Source: Priestia aryabhattai
GTDB taxonomy: Bacteria > Bacillota > Bacilli > Bacillales > Bacillaceae_H
Assembly (NCBI RefSeq): GCF_023715685.1
Contig: NZ_JAMBOQ010000015.1
Coordinates: forward strand, 1-48,476
Direction of reading: 5' to 3'
Length of the DNA stretch: 48,476 nt
Position numbers and translations under genes: made by a program. Shown here piece by piece: positions 13,764 through 21,847 of this stretch. The notes under the pieces are model-generated. The model ran no database searches and was not told the DNA's origin. It saw only the letters and a program-made list of their open reading frames with translations. The first letter of the stretch is position 1. Every line of letters starts with the position of its first letter.

Positions 13764-14049
13764 TTGATATGCAGTTATTGTGAGACAGAAGGAATAGAAG
13801 AAAACTGCTCTTTTTGTGGGGCTAGTTTAAATATACAAAGACCAAAACTAAAAGAATTTATGGTCTTAGAGAATGTAGAGAAGTCTCTCGATGAACTAGC
13901 ATGCTTTCATACGTATGATTTGTTAGTTTTGCTGCGTTTTGGTACGTAAAGAACGGACAAAAGCATATGACTTAATGCTAACACTTAAAAAAGCTGGTGA
14001 GAGCCCTCAAATTGACCAAGCAATGGTAAACTATTCAGAAGAGCAATAG
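13764..14049 (+). pseudogene. Zinc-ribbon plasmid protein broken by a one-base frameshift
   Basis: A TTG after GAGGTGAAT opens a frame with two CxxC pairs (C-S-Y-C and C-S-F-C) and the run ELACFHTYDLLVLLR, then stops at 13949. The plus-one frame continues from that point as RKERTKAYDLMLTLKKAG and runs to a TAG at 14047-14049. Removing one T from the TTTT in the codons for R-F rejoins both halves as LLVLLRLVRKERTKAYDL, a combination I associate with small zinc-ribbon proteins on Bacillus plasmids. The lesion sits in a homopolymer, so a sequencing error or slippage is possible. The gene ends exactly where an IS6 remnant begins. Confidence 0.6.
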
Positions 14050-14556
14050 GTTCTGGTGCAAACATTGCATTTGGCTAAAACAGGTATATAGATTACTAGT
14101 GGAATTTGTACTTATGCAGTTAATCCAAACAGTTGATGAATGAACTTCTCTTGATTTTGGACAGACGTGTCCCGTAAAACAAGTTGTCCTTTTTTAATGA
14201 TATGCATTGCTTCTATTCCCGAAAGAATAGATTTGGCTGTACGAAAGGATTTCAATCCTAACATTGAACGAACTCGCTCATCTAATTCAGGGCTATACTA
14301 ATGAACCCAGCGCATGATGGTTGTATGAGCAATGGAGAGTCCACGTTCTTCCATCATTTCGACTAAATCATGAAAACTGAGGTTGTACCGCAGGTATCAT
14401 CTCACAGTTAATAAAATAAGATCAGGTTGATAATGTTTCCATTTGAACAAATTTTCCTTTTCCATACTGATCACGTCCTTCTTCAGGGTACTAGTATCAG
14501 TATGTTCAAGTTTGAGAGATTACTTGCAGATATTTTGAAGTTCTTGCACCAGAACC
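14049..14556 (-). mobile_element. Degraded IS6-family element (about 508 bp)
   Basis: Both terminal repeats are kept (GGTTCTGGTGCAAA at 14049 and TTCTTGCACCAGAACC ending 14556). Inside, minus-strand fragments match the N- and C-termini of the transposase at 2010-2717, but the central catalytic part is deleted and stops are present. It is a non-functional relic. Confidence 0.75.
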
Positions 14557-14775
14557 AAACAAGTAACCTCTATCATCAAATAATTTATTTGATAGTCAGA
14601 CGACAACAATTTAAATTTCATTCTATTTGCTAAATGCTTGTATAACAGGCTTTTAAAGAGCTTATATTGTCTACAATAGGTGGAATCAAATCGCTATTAA
14701 TCTATCCAATTATGACAAGCTACTCCCCTAATAATCTACAGTCTATAGACAAAAATAGCATACAAGATCACTAAA

Positions 14776-15675
14776 TTAAGCATCTAAGTCTAAAAAGTTA
14801 TAGAATAAGGGATTAGCTTTATTCCTTTGAACTTCTCTTCTTCGTTCAGCAGTGAATAAACCTCTTAAAGTCCCAAAAAAATAGGCTTCAAAGGTTGTCT
14901 TTATCCGATTTCTTTTATAAGCAAACACGGTTTCTTTAAATGCTTGAACAGCAATTGCCACTAAATCCTCAACAGGCCTCTCTAGACGGCTTATTTTGTG
15001 TGATAACCGTACCTTACCCCATAGATGATAAATATCATCTGCATAGTTAAAAAAAGGCTGTACAGCTTCTTTAAACGAAGCTGGAATAAAAGACGGTAGA
15101 TAATCTATTGAAAGTTTCATATTTAAGTTCTTACGTATGTATTTATTTAAATTTTTTAAAGTTAAATTATAGGTAGGAGTTTTTTTCACGTCTCTATTCT
15201 TACTCTCATAAGGGTTCTCAGTACTTTCTGTTTCAACATCTGTTTCAACATTAGATGCTAAATCAAGCTGTAAATAGTTAACCCAGTGATCAAAATAGGG
15301 ATGATTGACAAACAAGTGTACTGGATTGCCCTTTCCATTATTACGAGGGCAACGACGATAAACAGTGACAATTTGTCTTTGTTTTCGAAGCTCCCTTAAA
15401 TGACGGTCGATTGTTCCTTTGGATTTTTCATATGTTTCACCTAAATATGTACTACCAGGAAAGCAAAAGCCTTTTTCTGCAGCAAACCAACAAAGCCTGT
15501 CCAAAGCTTTCCTAGTTCCTTCGTGGAGACGATAATACTTTTCCCCATAAAGATTTATAATTTCTTTCAGTAATTTTCGTTTCATAGATTGATGTTGGGA
15601 ACGATCCTCTATATAACTTTGATAGTTTTTCATATAATCAAATTCTTCTGCCGTAAGCATACGTGTAATAGGCAT
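14776..15675 (-). CDS. Plasmid winged-helix protein near the replication origin
   Basis: 299 residues after AAAGGAGAGATTAGACTA. The segment of about 58-125 looks like a winged helix: ALDRLCWFAAEKGFCFPG, then STYLGETYEKSKGTIDRHLREL and a Q-R-Q-I-V-T-V-Y-R-R wing (the ordered HTH_36-like pattern of plasmid proteins). The C-terminal half is helical and basic, ending with a R-N-R-I-K-T-T-F-E-A-Y-F-F-G-T-L-R-G-L run. Proteins of this plan often sit beside Bacillus replication modules and may help replication or its control. It is divergent from the origin and rep gene. Confidence 0.6.
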   Translation of the reverse strand: MPITRMLTAEEFDYMKNYQSYIEDRSQHQSMKRKLLKEIINLYGEKYYRLHEGTRKALDRLCWFAAEKGFCFPGSTYLGETYEKSKGTIDRHLRELRKQRQIVTVYRRCPRNNGKGNPVHLFVNHPYFDHWVNYLQLDLASNVETDVETESTENPYESKNRDVKKTPTYNLTLKNLNKYIRKNLNMKLSIDYLPSFIPASFKEAVQPFFNYADDIYHLWGKVRLSHKISRLERPVEDLVAIAVQAFKETVFAYKRNRIKTTFEAYFFGTLRGLFTAERRREVQRNKANPLFYNFLDLDA

Positions 15676-15701
15676 TAGTCTAATCTCTCCTTTTTAGGAA
15701 C

Positions 15702-15751
15702 AAAAAAAGACATCGCATCCCATAAAAAAGGAAAACGATGTCGTCTTTTTG
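15702..15751. terminator. Imperfect hairpin upstream of the winged-helix gene
   Basis: AAAAAAAGACATCG pairs imperfectly with CGATGTCGTCTTTTT. It could be a leader attenuator for the minus-strand gene. Confidence 0.35.
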
Positions 15752-15839
15752 TATAGACTAAGCCCTTGAAATAAATCTAATTATCCTATAAAATGAAGGC
15801 GTAACTAAATTTAAGTAATAAGGCTTCGACAGGTGTTTT

Positions 15840-15891
15840 CCCTAGTGTGTTTAGGGTTAACGGTGTAAGGGTGTTGGCGCACCACTTGCAC
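15840..15891. ncRNA. Two strong adjacent stem-loops, candidate structured RNA or strand-initiation site
   Basis: CCCTAGTGTGTTTAGGG (15840-15856) and a long stem GTGTAAGGGTG / CACCACTTGCAC with a TTGGCG loop (15863-15891, one bulged A and one G-U pair) stand out in an AT-rich gene-free stretch next to the origin. A T-rich run follows on the plus strand (TCTTTTTAT). No protein frame explains it. Confidence 0.4.
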
Positions 15892-16117
15892 ATGTTGGAG
15901 TCTTTTTATATTCCGCACTGTTTTGTTGATTCTATTATACCGTCTATTAATCTTATAATTCAATAAGAATTCATGATCTCCTCATAAAATCTCTGTATTC
16001 TACCTATGATTAAAAGTTACTTCATTTGGCTATACTGCTAATATTATAAAAACCTCACTACATATGTATCCTTTTACTTAATCATTAATCTTGAAAGTTA
16101 TAAAATAAAAAACACCT

Positions 16118-16661
16118 ACTCTCTTATTTGTTTTCTTGTTTTATATATTGTTTTACATATTTGTTTTCTTGTTTTCTTGTTTTAGGTCTCCTACAGATAT
16201 TGGTATGACAGCATTTATCAGCTTAAACTATCACTAATTTTGCGCGAACTATCACTAATTTTGCGCGAACTATCACTAATTTTGCGTAAAACTATCACTA
16301 ATTTTGCGTAAAACTATCACTAATTTTGCGCGAACTATCACTAATTTTGCGCATTTTCCTATATACGTTCATAAGTATCACCAATTTTGCGTCAGAAATG
16401 TAGATGAGGTGTAAGTATCACTAATTTTGCGTTAGAAATGTAGACGAGGTGTAAATATCACCAATTTTGTGCATGAAACTCAAGGGTTAAGGTAATAAAT
16501 TATGACTAATTGATGTTTCAAGGACCAAAAGATTTCATGAAGTATCACTAATTTTGCGCGATATTTAAATTTCAAGGAAATGCAGCTTTTTAACGTGGCA
16601 ATTTACACAGTATCACTTTTATGATATTTTAGTGATAGTTTAGAAAAATATGGGGGATTTT
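16118..16661 (+). other. Iteron-type replication origin
   Basis: A very AT-rich tract with repeats of TTGTTTTCTTGTTTT (16127-16183) is followed by iterons with the core TATCACTAATTTTGCG. Six are tandem at about 22-bp spacing (16227-16350) and four more are dispersed with small changes (CACCAATTTTGCG, TTTTGTGC) up to 16560. A half-iteron lies just before the rep start. The layout, with a DNA unwinding region, iterons, then rep, is that of theta-replicating plasmids with Rep_3 initiators. Confidence 0.85.
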
Positions 16662-18056
16662 ATGAAGAAATCGAATGTAGTTCAACCATATGATCTGGAA
16701 AGCATAAACATCAAAAATTGGGTAACAAAATCAAACATCCTCATTGAGAGTACATATAAACTGTCTTTACAGGAACAAAGAATCCTTTTGATTATGGCAT
16801 CTAAAGTTCAACCTAATGATGAAACTTTAAAGACATATAGATTTCGAGCTAAAGATTTTATTGAAATCGTAGGAAACAAGAAAGGTACAGGTTTTTACTC
16901 ATACTTAAAAGAAATCGTGAATGGTCTTCAAACAAAAATTCTTACGATAAAAGAAAAAGGCAGACAAAGAAATTACAACTGGGTAATTACGTCTATCTAC
17001 GAAGAAAATGAAGGCTATATAACATTACAATTTCATCCTAGCTTAAAGTATCTGTTTTTAGAGCTTAAAGAAAAATTTACATCGTATCAATTAGAGAATG
17101 TAGTGAGACTCAATTCGGTCTATTCAATTCGTATTTATGAGTTGCTCAAGCAATATGAACGTCTGCGAAAAAGAGAGCTAACTCTGGAAGAACTACGTCA
17201 TTTTTTAGCTATTGAACCTACTAAGTATAAACAGTATGGCCATTTTAAAAGTAAAGTACTAGCAGTAGCTCAAAAAGAAATCAATAATAAAACGGATATT
17301 CATTTTGAGTTTGTTGAAATAAAAACAGGAAGGAAAGTAACCTCTATAGAATTTATCATAACTGGTTCGTCTGCATTGAATGGCGGTAGCCCTTCTAAAG
17401 AGAAAAATCCTAAGGTAGAACAATCATCATTAGATTTAGTAACCAACGAAAAAGATAATAGTTTGGAGCCTGATTTAGTGAGATTGGGCGTTAAGTCCGA
17501 AAAAATTGAGTGGGTTTTATCAGAATTTACAAAAGAACAGGTTGAAAGAAATATAAAATACACGCAAGAGCGTTTAATTATTGGAGATATCGCTCATCCA
17601 CATTCCTATGTAATAAAGGCCATCCAAAAAGATTATGCGAAACTTTCACAAGAATCAAAGATTAATAAACCTAAAAAGTCCATAAGAAAAGAATTAGTCC
17701 CAGATTTTATAAAAAAGGTTAAGGACAAACAACAGATTTTTGAGAATTCTACATCACAGGAAAAACAGAAATTATTCTTTGAAAAAAATGGAACTCAAAA
17801 AGATTTTGAAGAAACACTTATCCAGATTCAAGAATTAAAAAAGAAGTTAGTTTTAAATTCAAAAGAACCAAGCAAAGAAGAAATAGAAAAAGCCCACGAA
17901 TTAGCAGTGCAGGAAGTCCTTCGAAATATGAAAGAGGACTTAAAAAACCGTAAAGAAATAGGTCTTGAACCGAGATTGATAGATGAATTTAAAAATAAAG
18001 AACTAAAGAAGATTTATAAAATCTTTTTACAGAGCCAAATTTCAAGCGATGTTTAA
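16662..18056 (+). CDS. Rep_3-superfamily plasmid replication initiator
   Basis: 464 residues. The N-terminal half (about 15-240) has the two winged-helix domains of the family: KSNILIESTYKLSLQEQRIL near the start (the usual L-S-x-x-E-Q-R-I-L motif), YRFRAKDFIEI, then RLNSVYSIRIYELLKQY followed by LTLEELRHFLAI, which contact iteron DNA. The C-terminal half is Lys/Glu-rich and helical and is longer than in minimal Rep proteins. The ATG at 16662 was chosen because GGGGG lies five bases before it; the ATG at 16650 overlaps that site. The immediately upstream iterons are its predicted binding sites, for both initiation and autoregulation. Confidence 0.9.
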   Translation: MKKSNVVQPYDLESINIKNWVTKSNILIESTYKLSLQEQRILLIMASKVQPNDETLKTYRFRAKDFIEIVGNKKGTGFYSYLKEIVNGLQTKILTIKEKGRQRNYNWVITSIYEENEGYITLQFHPSLKYLFLELKEKFTSYQLENVVRLNSVYSIRIYELLKQYERLRKRELTLEELRHFLAIEPTKYKQYGHFKSKVLAVAQKEINNKTDIHFEFVEIKTGRKVTSIEFIITGSSALNGGSPSKEKNPKVEQSSLDLVTNEKDNSLEPDLVRLGVKSEKIEWVLSEFTKEQVERNIKYTQERLIIGDIAHPHSYVIKAIQKDYAKLSQESKINKPKKSIRKELVPDFIKKVKDKQQIFENSTSQEKQKLFFEKNGTQKDFEETLIQIQELKKKLVLNSKEPSKEEIEKAHELAVQEVLRNMKEDLKNRKEIGLEPRLIDEFKNKELKKIYKIFLQSQISSDV

Positions 18057-18073
18057 AGATAATACTTTTTTAT

Positions 18074-18097
18074 TAACACGCCTTCTATGGTGTGTTT
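18074..18097 (+). terminator. Terminator of rep
   Basis: AACACGCC and GGTGTGTT form a stem followed by TTTTGTG, 18 bases after the stop. Confidence 0.65.
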
Positions 18098-18121
18098 TTT
18101 GTGTATAAAATTTTTGTCTGT

Positions 18122-18217
18122 TAGGTAAATTTAATATACAATATTTCTAGAGAGATAGGTCTTGGGAGATTTTGTTATTTATTTTTATATTTTCTAACAG
18201 TATATTAAATTTACCTA
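18122..18217. repeat. 18-bp perfect inverted repeat flanking the recombinase leader
   Basis: TAGGTAAATTTAATATAC (18122-18139) and GTATATTAAATTTACCTA (18200-18217) are exact complements separated by 60 bases. A TGTTAG/CTAACA pair adjoins, but in a shifted position. It sits immediately before the recombinase start and is a candidate recombination site or operator. Confidence 0.6.
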
Positions 18218-18219
18218 GA

Positions 18220-19167
18220 ATGGATGTGTCTTATTTGAAGATTCCTATTATTGTTCAGAGTTTTCTTGTCCATTTGCCTGAATCAGGAAAAAAGAGTTCC
18301 ACAATTTCTATGTATACTCACGATTTGAAGAAGTTTTTTGAATGGTTAAATCTTCATCATTCTCATATAGCAACAGAAACCTTGCCAGAGGGCAAAGAAG
18401 TGTACGAAGAATACTTTACCTATCTAAAAGAAAAAAACTCCTCTGAAGCGAATTTGAAACGTATAGCTTCACACTTAAATGGTTTGTTAAGATATTACAA
18501 CCTCACGGACCAGATTGGGATACTCAAGGCTACAACTAAAAAGCAGAGGGATTTAACTGACAGCGATTTTATTAATGAAAACGATGCCCTTGCGCTTTTG
18601 AAGTCTGTTATAAGTCATAAACATCTAACAGATACACAATTACAGATACATGAATATATAGCTTCTCGTAATTATTCAATATTAATTCTTATGCTTCATT
18701 ACGGTCTTACGATTAATGAAGTTGTATCCTTAAATATAAAGGATATTAACTTTAGTCAAAATACATTAACTATTCTAACTAATAAAGGAAGCCGCCTTTT
18801 AGAGCTTTCTAAAGAAGATAAAAAGGTCATATATAATTACTTTTTAGCAATACCTCCACTATTTAGGCCTAAGGATTATACCGACGATCCTTTATTTATT
18901 TCTTTTCACCCTCAAAAGATGGTTTATTGGTATGATTACAACTTAAATAAACCTAAAAGGATTAGTTTAATTGGTGTAAAACGTATGATTGAAAAAGAAG
19001 TTAAACGCTCAGGCATAAAAGCTAGGGTGAGATCTACCCATTTTCGGAACAGTTGTATACTAAAAAAGATTTGTGAAGGTCATTCAAATGAAAACATTAT
19101 TTACTACTTTGGTTTATCTAGCCGCCATGCTTTATATCGTTATAAGAGATACCTAAAGACAAAATAA
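18220..19167 (+). CDS. Tyrosine-recombinase-like protein with altered active-site residues
   Basis: 315 residues from the ATG at 18220; a TTG at 18172 after GGGAG would add 16 residues and overlap the inverted repeat. Residues about 1-95 resemble the SAM-like N-terminal core-binding domain (T-I-S-M-Y-T-H-D-L-K-K-F-F-E-W-L). The catalytic domain is recognisable: LMLHYGLTINEVVSLNIKDI matches box I, but the catalytic Arg of G-L-R-x-S-E is Thr. Box II reads S-T-H-F-R-N-S-C, keeping the second Arg but apparently losing both box II histidines. The end is Y-R-Y-K-R-Y-L, so a nucleophile Tyr could exist. It may resolve plasmid multimers, or be a binding-only relative. Confidence 0.7.
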   Translation: MDVSYLKIPIIVQSFLVHLPESGKKSSTISMYTHDLKKFFEWLNLHHSHIATETLPEGKEVYEEYFTYLKEKNSSEANLKRIASHLNGLLRYYNLTDQIGILKATTKKQRDLTDSDFINENDALALLKSVISHKHLTDTQLQIHEYIASRNYSILILMLHYGLTINEVVSLNIKDINFSQNTLTILTNKGSRLLELSKEDKKVIYNYFLAIPPLFRPKDYTDDPLFISFHPQKMVYWYDYNLNKPKRISLIGVKRMIEKEVKRSGIKARVRSTHFRNSCILKKICEGHSNENIIYYFGLSSRHALYRYKRYLKTK

Positions 19168-19281
19168 GTAAAGGTATCTTGTTATCCTTTAATAAGTTGA
19201 ACTTACCTTATGCATAAAATTTTATTATATCAATGGTTAAAGTTACTAAGTTCAACTTGTGTTACTTTTGAATTTTAATTA

Positions 19282-20366
19282 ATTCTAGAAAAAAGCAACA
19301 AGTTCAATTTAAGTTAAACTTGTTGCTTTTAAATAGCGGCCGCCGTTTTTATTAAAGAGTAAAATATTATGTTATGAGTCCAATGAAATTTCATAGCTCT
19401 AAGGAATATTAGCAATATAACATATATAAAAACGCAATCCGAATAATCATTATCCTAGAATTTAAACAGAATTCCTATTCTCGATTTAAAGCTCGATGAA
19501 CTACGTTCTAGAATTAGGTATATCCCTTTATTATCAAGGGTTTAGACTGATCTAGATTTATTTACTACGATCCAAAAAATTGAAGAAAATCTAATGAATT
19601 AATTAGAATATAGAGTTCTTTAAAACGTGTAAGTTCGCTCTTGTATCAAAAATAAAGCTCTCCAGAAAAAACTAGTTATTAAGTGATACAAATGTTTCAT
19701 TTCTTATGTCTTGCAATGTGCCATGTTTCTATAAGAACACGATTGGCTTATTTTTTATAGAATTACTTACTAGACGGTTTAAAGTGATTAACCTCTACGC
19801 TAAAATAAATAAGAGTAGTGTATTGATTATGAAACTGGAATTAAAACTAGTATAAGTACCTTCTAAAATTACTAAATGTCTTTTTGTTCCAAGAGTTATA
19901 GAAACTCTAGATTTCTTCATAAATTAATGGAAGAACAAAAAAAGAAGCTTCTATGATTGAGTTCACCACTCCTTATGTAATATATATTCTCTTACATACA
20001 ATCAAACAGACTAAAGGATTAATTAACAAAACTAGACTTATAACTATAGTATTTATAAAATATAAAAATTCCAGAAAAGAGTTTTTAAGTTAAATATATA
20101 ACTTATTGAAGTGCAACATAAATATTTCACCTCTTGAAAAGTTCATAATTTTATCTAGAATTGAAAAGAAGAGGATCTAAAAACATTTCAGAGAAGATTA
20201 AAAACTTTAAATGTTAAAAGGAATATTCATCTATTACTAGAATTTAACTAGAAACAAAAACCTTGATTAATATCTGGTGTAACTAGGTTCTAGAATCACC
20301 ATGAATCCCTTTATAATAACCTTACATACCATCTAGATTTTTTATATAGAAAGGAGAATTCTAGAA
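19282..20366. repeat. TCTAGA-rich region, candidate centromere of the downstream Par-like protein
   Basis: This 1.1-kb stretch has no gene I can support. It holds about eight exact TCTAGA hexamers (near 19283, 19508, 19551, 19906, 20153, 20289, 20332 and 20359) and variants (CCTAGAA, ACTAGAA). A degenerate direct repeat of about 55 bp, TTCTAGAAT...ATCCCTTTAT...TCTAGATTT, occurs at 19506-19560 and 20287-20341. The last copy lies between the ribosome binding site and start of the gene at 20370. A hairpin (AAAAGCAACAAGTT / AACTTGTTGCTTTT, 19290-19330) terminates the recombinase gene. Confidence 0.5.
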
Positions 20367-20369
20367 AAA

Positions 20370-20945
20370 ATGTCTAAAAACTTAGATGATGAAATTGTTT
20401 ACACCTTAAAAGACACAGTTCAGCTAACTGGCTTAAGTGTTGACTTAATTCGCTTATATGAGAAAGAATTTAATCTCCAGATTCAACGAACTGAAGGAGG
20501 CCATCGAAGATACAATAAACAAAACATCGATTTATTAATTGAAATTAAGAAACGAATCCAAGAACAAAACTGGAGCTATAAGATGATAAACCAATGGATT
20601 CAGGGAGAAATTGTACCAGAAGCAGTTGAGGTTCAATCAAACTTTGAGAAAAAAGTAGAATCTCTTGAAGAAAAAGTTCAAGAATTACTTAATCGCTCTG
20701 AAAAAGACGAGCAATTTCAGCTTGCACTTATACAACGACTAGACGAACAAGGAAAGCTTATAAAGCAACTTACGGAAAAGCTGGACCATCAAGACAAATA
20801 CATTGAAAACAACCTAGAAAAACGAGATGAGAAATTGACTAGTGCAATACGTGAAATTAGCGATACAAAAAAACTTATAGCGGCCGCACAGGAGAATCTG
20901 GAATCAAAACCAAAAGGGTTCTGGACCAAGCTTTTTGGAAAGTGA
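20370..20945 (+). CDS. MerR-like HTH plus coiled-coil plasmid partition protein (pSK1 Par-like)
   Basis: 191 residues. Residues about 8-75 are a MerR-type winged helix: YTLKDTVQLTGLSVDLIRLY, then EGGHRRYNKQNIDLLIEI. A coiled coil follows (about 88-170), and the C-terminal tail KPKGFWTKLFGK is basic-aromatic. The same layout and tail occur in the protein at 5739-6428. Single-component segregation proteins such as staphylococcal pSK1 Par have this plan, with a centromere-like repeat upstream; here TCTAGA repeats fill the upstream 1.1 kb. The start follows AAAGGAG, with a TCTAGAA site between that and the ATG, so the protein may repress its own translation or transcription. The tail may bind membrane or nucleoid. 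Confidence 0.65.
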   Translation: MSKNLDDEIVYTLKDTVQLTGLSVDLIRLYEKEFNLQIQRTEGGHRRYNKQNIDLLIEIKKRIQEQNWSYKMINQWIQGEIVPEAVEVQSNFEKKVESLEEKVQELLNRSEKDEQFQLALIQRLDEQGKLIKQLTEKLDHQDKYIENNLEKRDEKLTSAIREISDTKKLIAAAQENLESKPKGFWTKLFGK

Positions 20946-21123
20946 GAAATCATAACTACTTTCCACTTGACTTTTTAAACATTTTTTCTTTTTTATTCAA
21001 ATGATATTTTTTACAGCTCATTCTTTACTATAGGTAGTCATAAACCTTGTAATAGTTATAATTTATTTTTGATGGCACATCGAACATTTAAACAAGTAGG
21101 GAACTAATTTAAAATTTCACATT

Positions 21124-21165
21124 AAAACAAGCTCTTAATAGAATCTAATAAGAGCTTGTTTTTTT
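21124..21165. terminator. Terminator-like hairpin
   Basis: AAAACAAGCTCTTA and TAAGAGCTTGTTTT are perfect arms followed by T-rich sequence. The rest of 20946-21311 shows no gene or repeat that I can support. Confidence 0.7.
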
Positions 21166-21311
21166 CTAGTGGCCTCCATTGAAAAAATTCTTTTATAAAA
21201 AGGTATTACATTTTCTCCTTCAATTTTAAGTTTGAGGTTTAAATGAATAAACCAAAATTATAATGATACGGTCTAAATTTTTATTTAGAAAAGATACTGC
21301 TAATACTAATT

Positions 21312-21609
21312 TTAATAATGCTTAATTTTATTTTCTATAGAAGAATTTTTTATAAATACACTTATAGCTTTAATATCATGTCTTCCAGTTACCGAAGGGA
21401 GAATATCATTCCTCACACAATTAATAAAATTCAGTAATTCCTAGCAGTTCATTATATGATATTTCAATAGTTTCTATAATCGGTATTTCTTCAGACATAA
21501 GACTAATAAGAGAAGGTCTTGCAAAACAATCAACAGTGTTAAATCGCCCCGAAAAAAAGGTAAGCGTATCCCTTGTTACACACCCCAAAAAAATTAAAAC
21601 ATTATTCAT
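21312..21609 (-). pseudogene. C-terminal remnant of a Gfo/Idh/MocA-type sugar dehydrogenase, frameshifted
   Basis: The minus strand reads from an ATG at 21607-21609 through EEIPIIETIEISYNELLGITEF, then stops at 21421. Dropping one T from a TTTT run continues as INCVRNDILPSVTGRHDIKA and ISVFIKNSSIENKIK. The L-x-x-F-I-N-C-V-x-N-D-x-x-P-x-V-T-G-x-x-x-x-x-A pattern is the C-terminal signature of Gfo/Idh/MocA oxidoreductases, such as UDP-HexNAc 3-dehydrogenases in surface-glycan clusters. The nucleotide-binding N-terminal domain is absent. It lies at the edge of the glycan cluster, so it is probably a decayed member of it. Confidence 0.5.
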
Positions 21610-21847
21610 TTTGATTACTTCCAACTCCCTTTTCTTTTAATTTGTTGCATGTTTAAATTGTGAAAAATAGAAATGAATTCTCTCTTTATGAGAAGAAAAA
21701 TTTAAACCATCTCCCCTTTGATAAATCTTGATAATAATTATATTTATGTGTTTTCAAAATATAAAAACCTACGTCTAATTTACTAAAAATATGACTAGAC
21801 ATGTATAAGGAAAGTTAATTATTTTTATATATAATGGAGGAAAACTA

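Noticed and set aside
15820..15920. tmRNA or tRNA gene near the origin
   Set aside because: There is no cloverleaf, no TTCRA T-loop and no CCA-type acceptor pattern; only two simple hairpins are present. No tRNA or rRNA gene was recognised in the window.
16227..16560. Iterons as a possible CRISPR array
   Set aside because: The spacing is too short and the intervening bases are not unique spacers; they lie directly before a Rep_3 gene and no cas genes are present.
19335..20890. Two GCGGCCGC (NotI) sites near 19337 and 20880 as signs of cloning
   Set aside because: Rare sites in AT-rich DNA, but one lies inside an intact coding stretch (I-A-A-A-Q) and there is no vector-like sequence, so coincidence is simpler.
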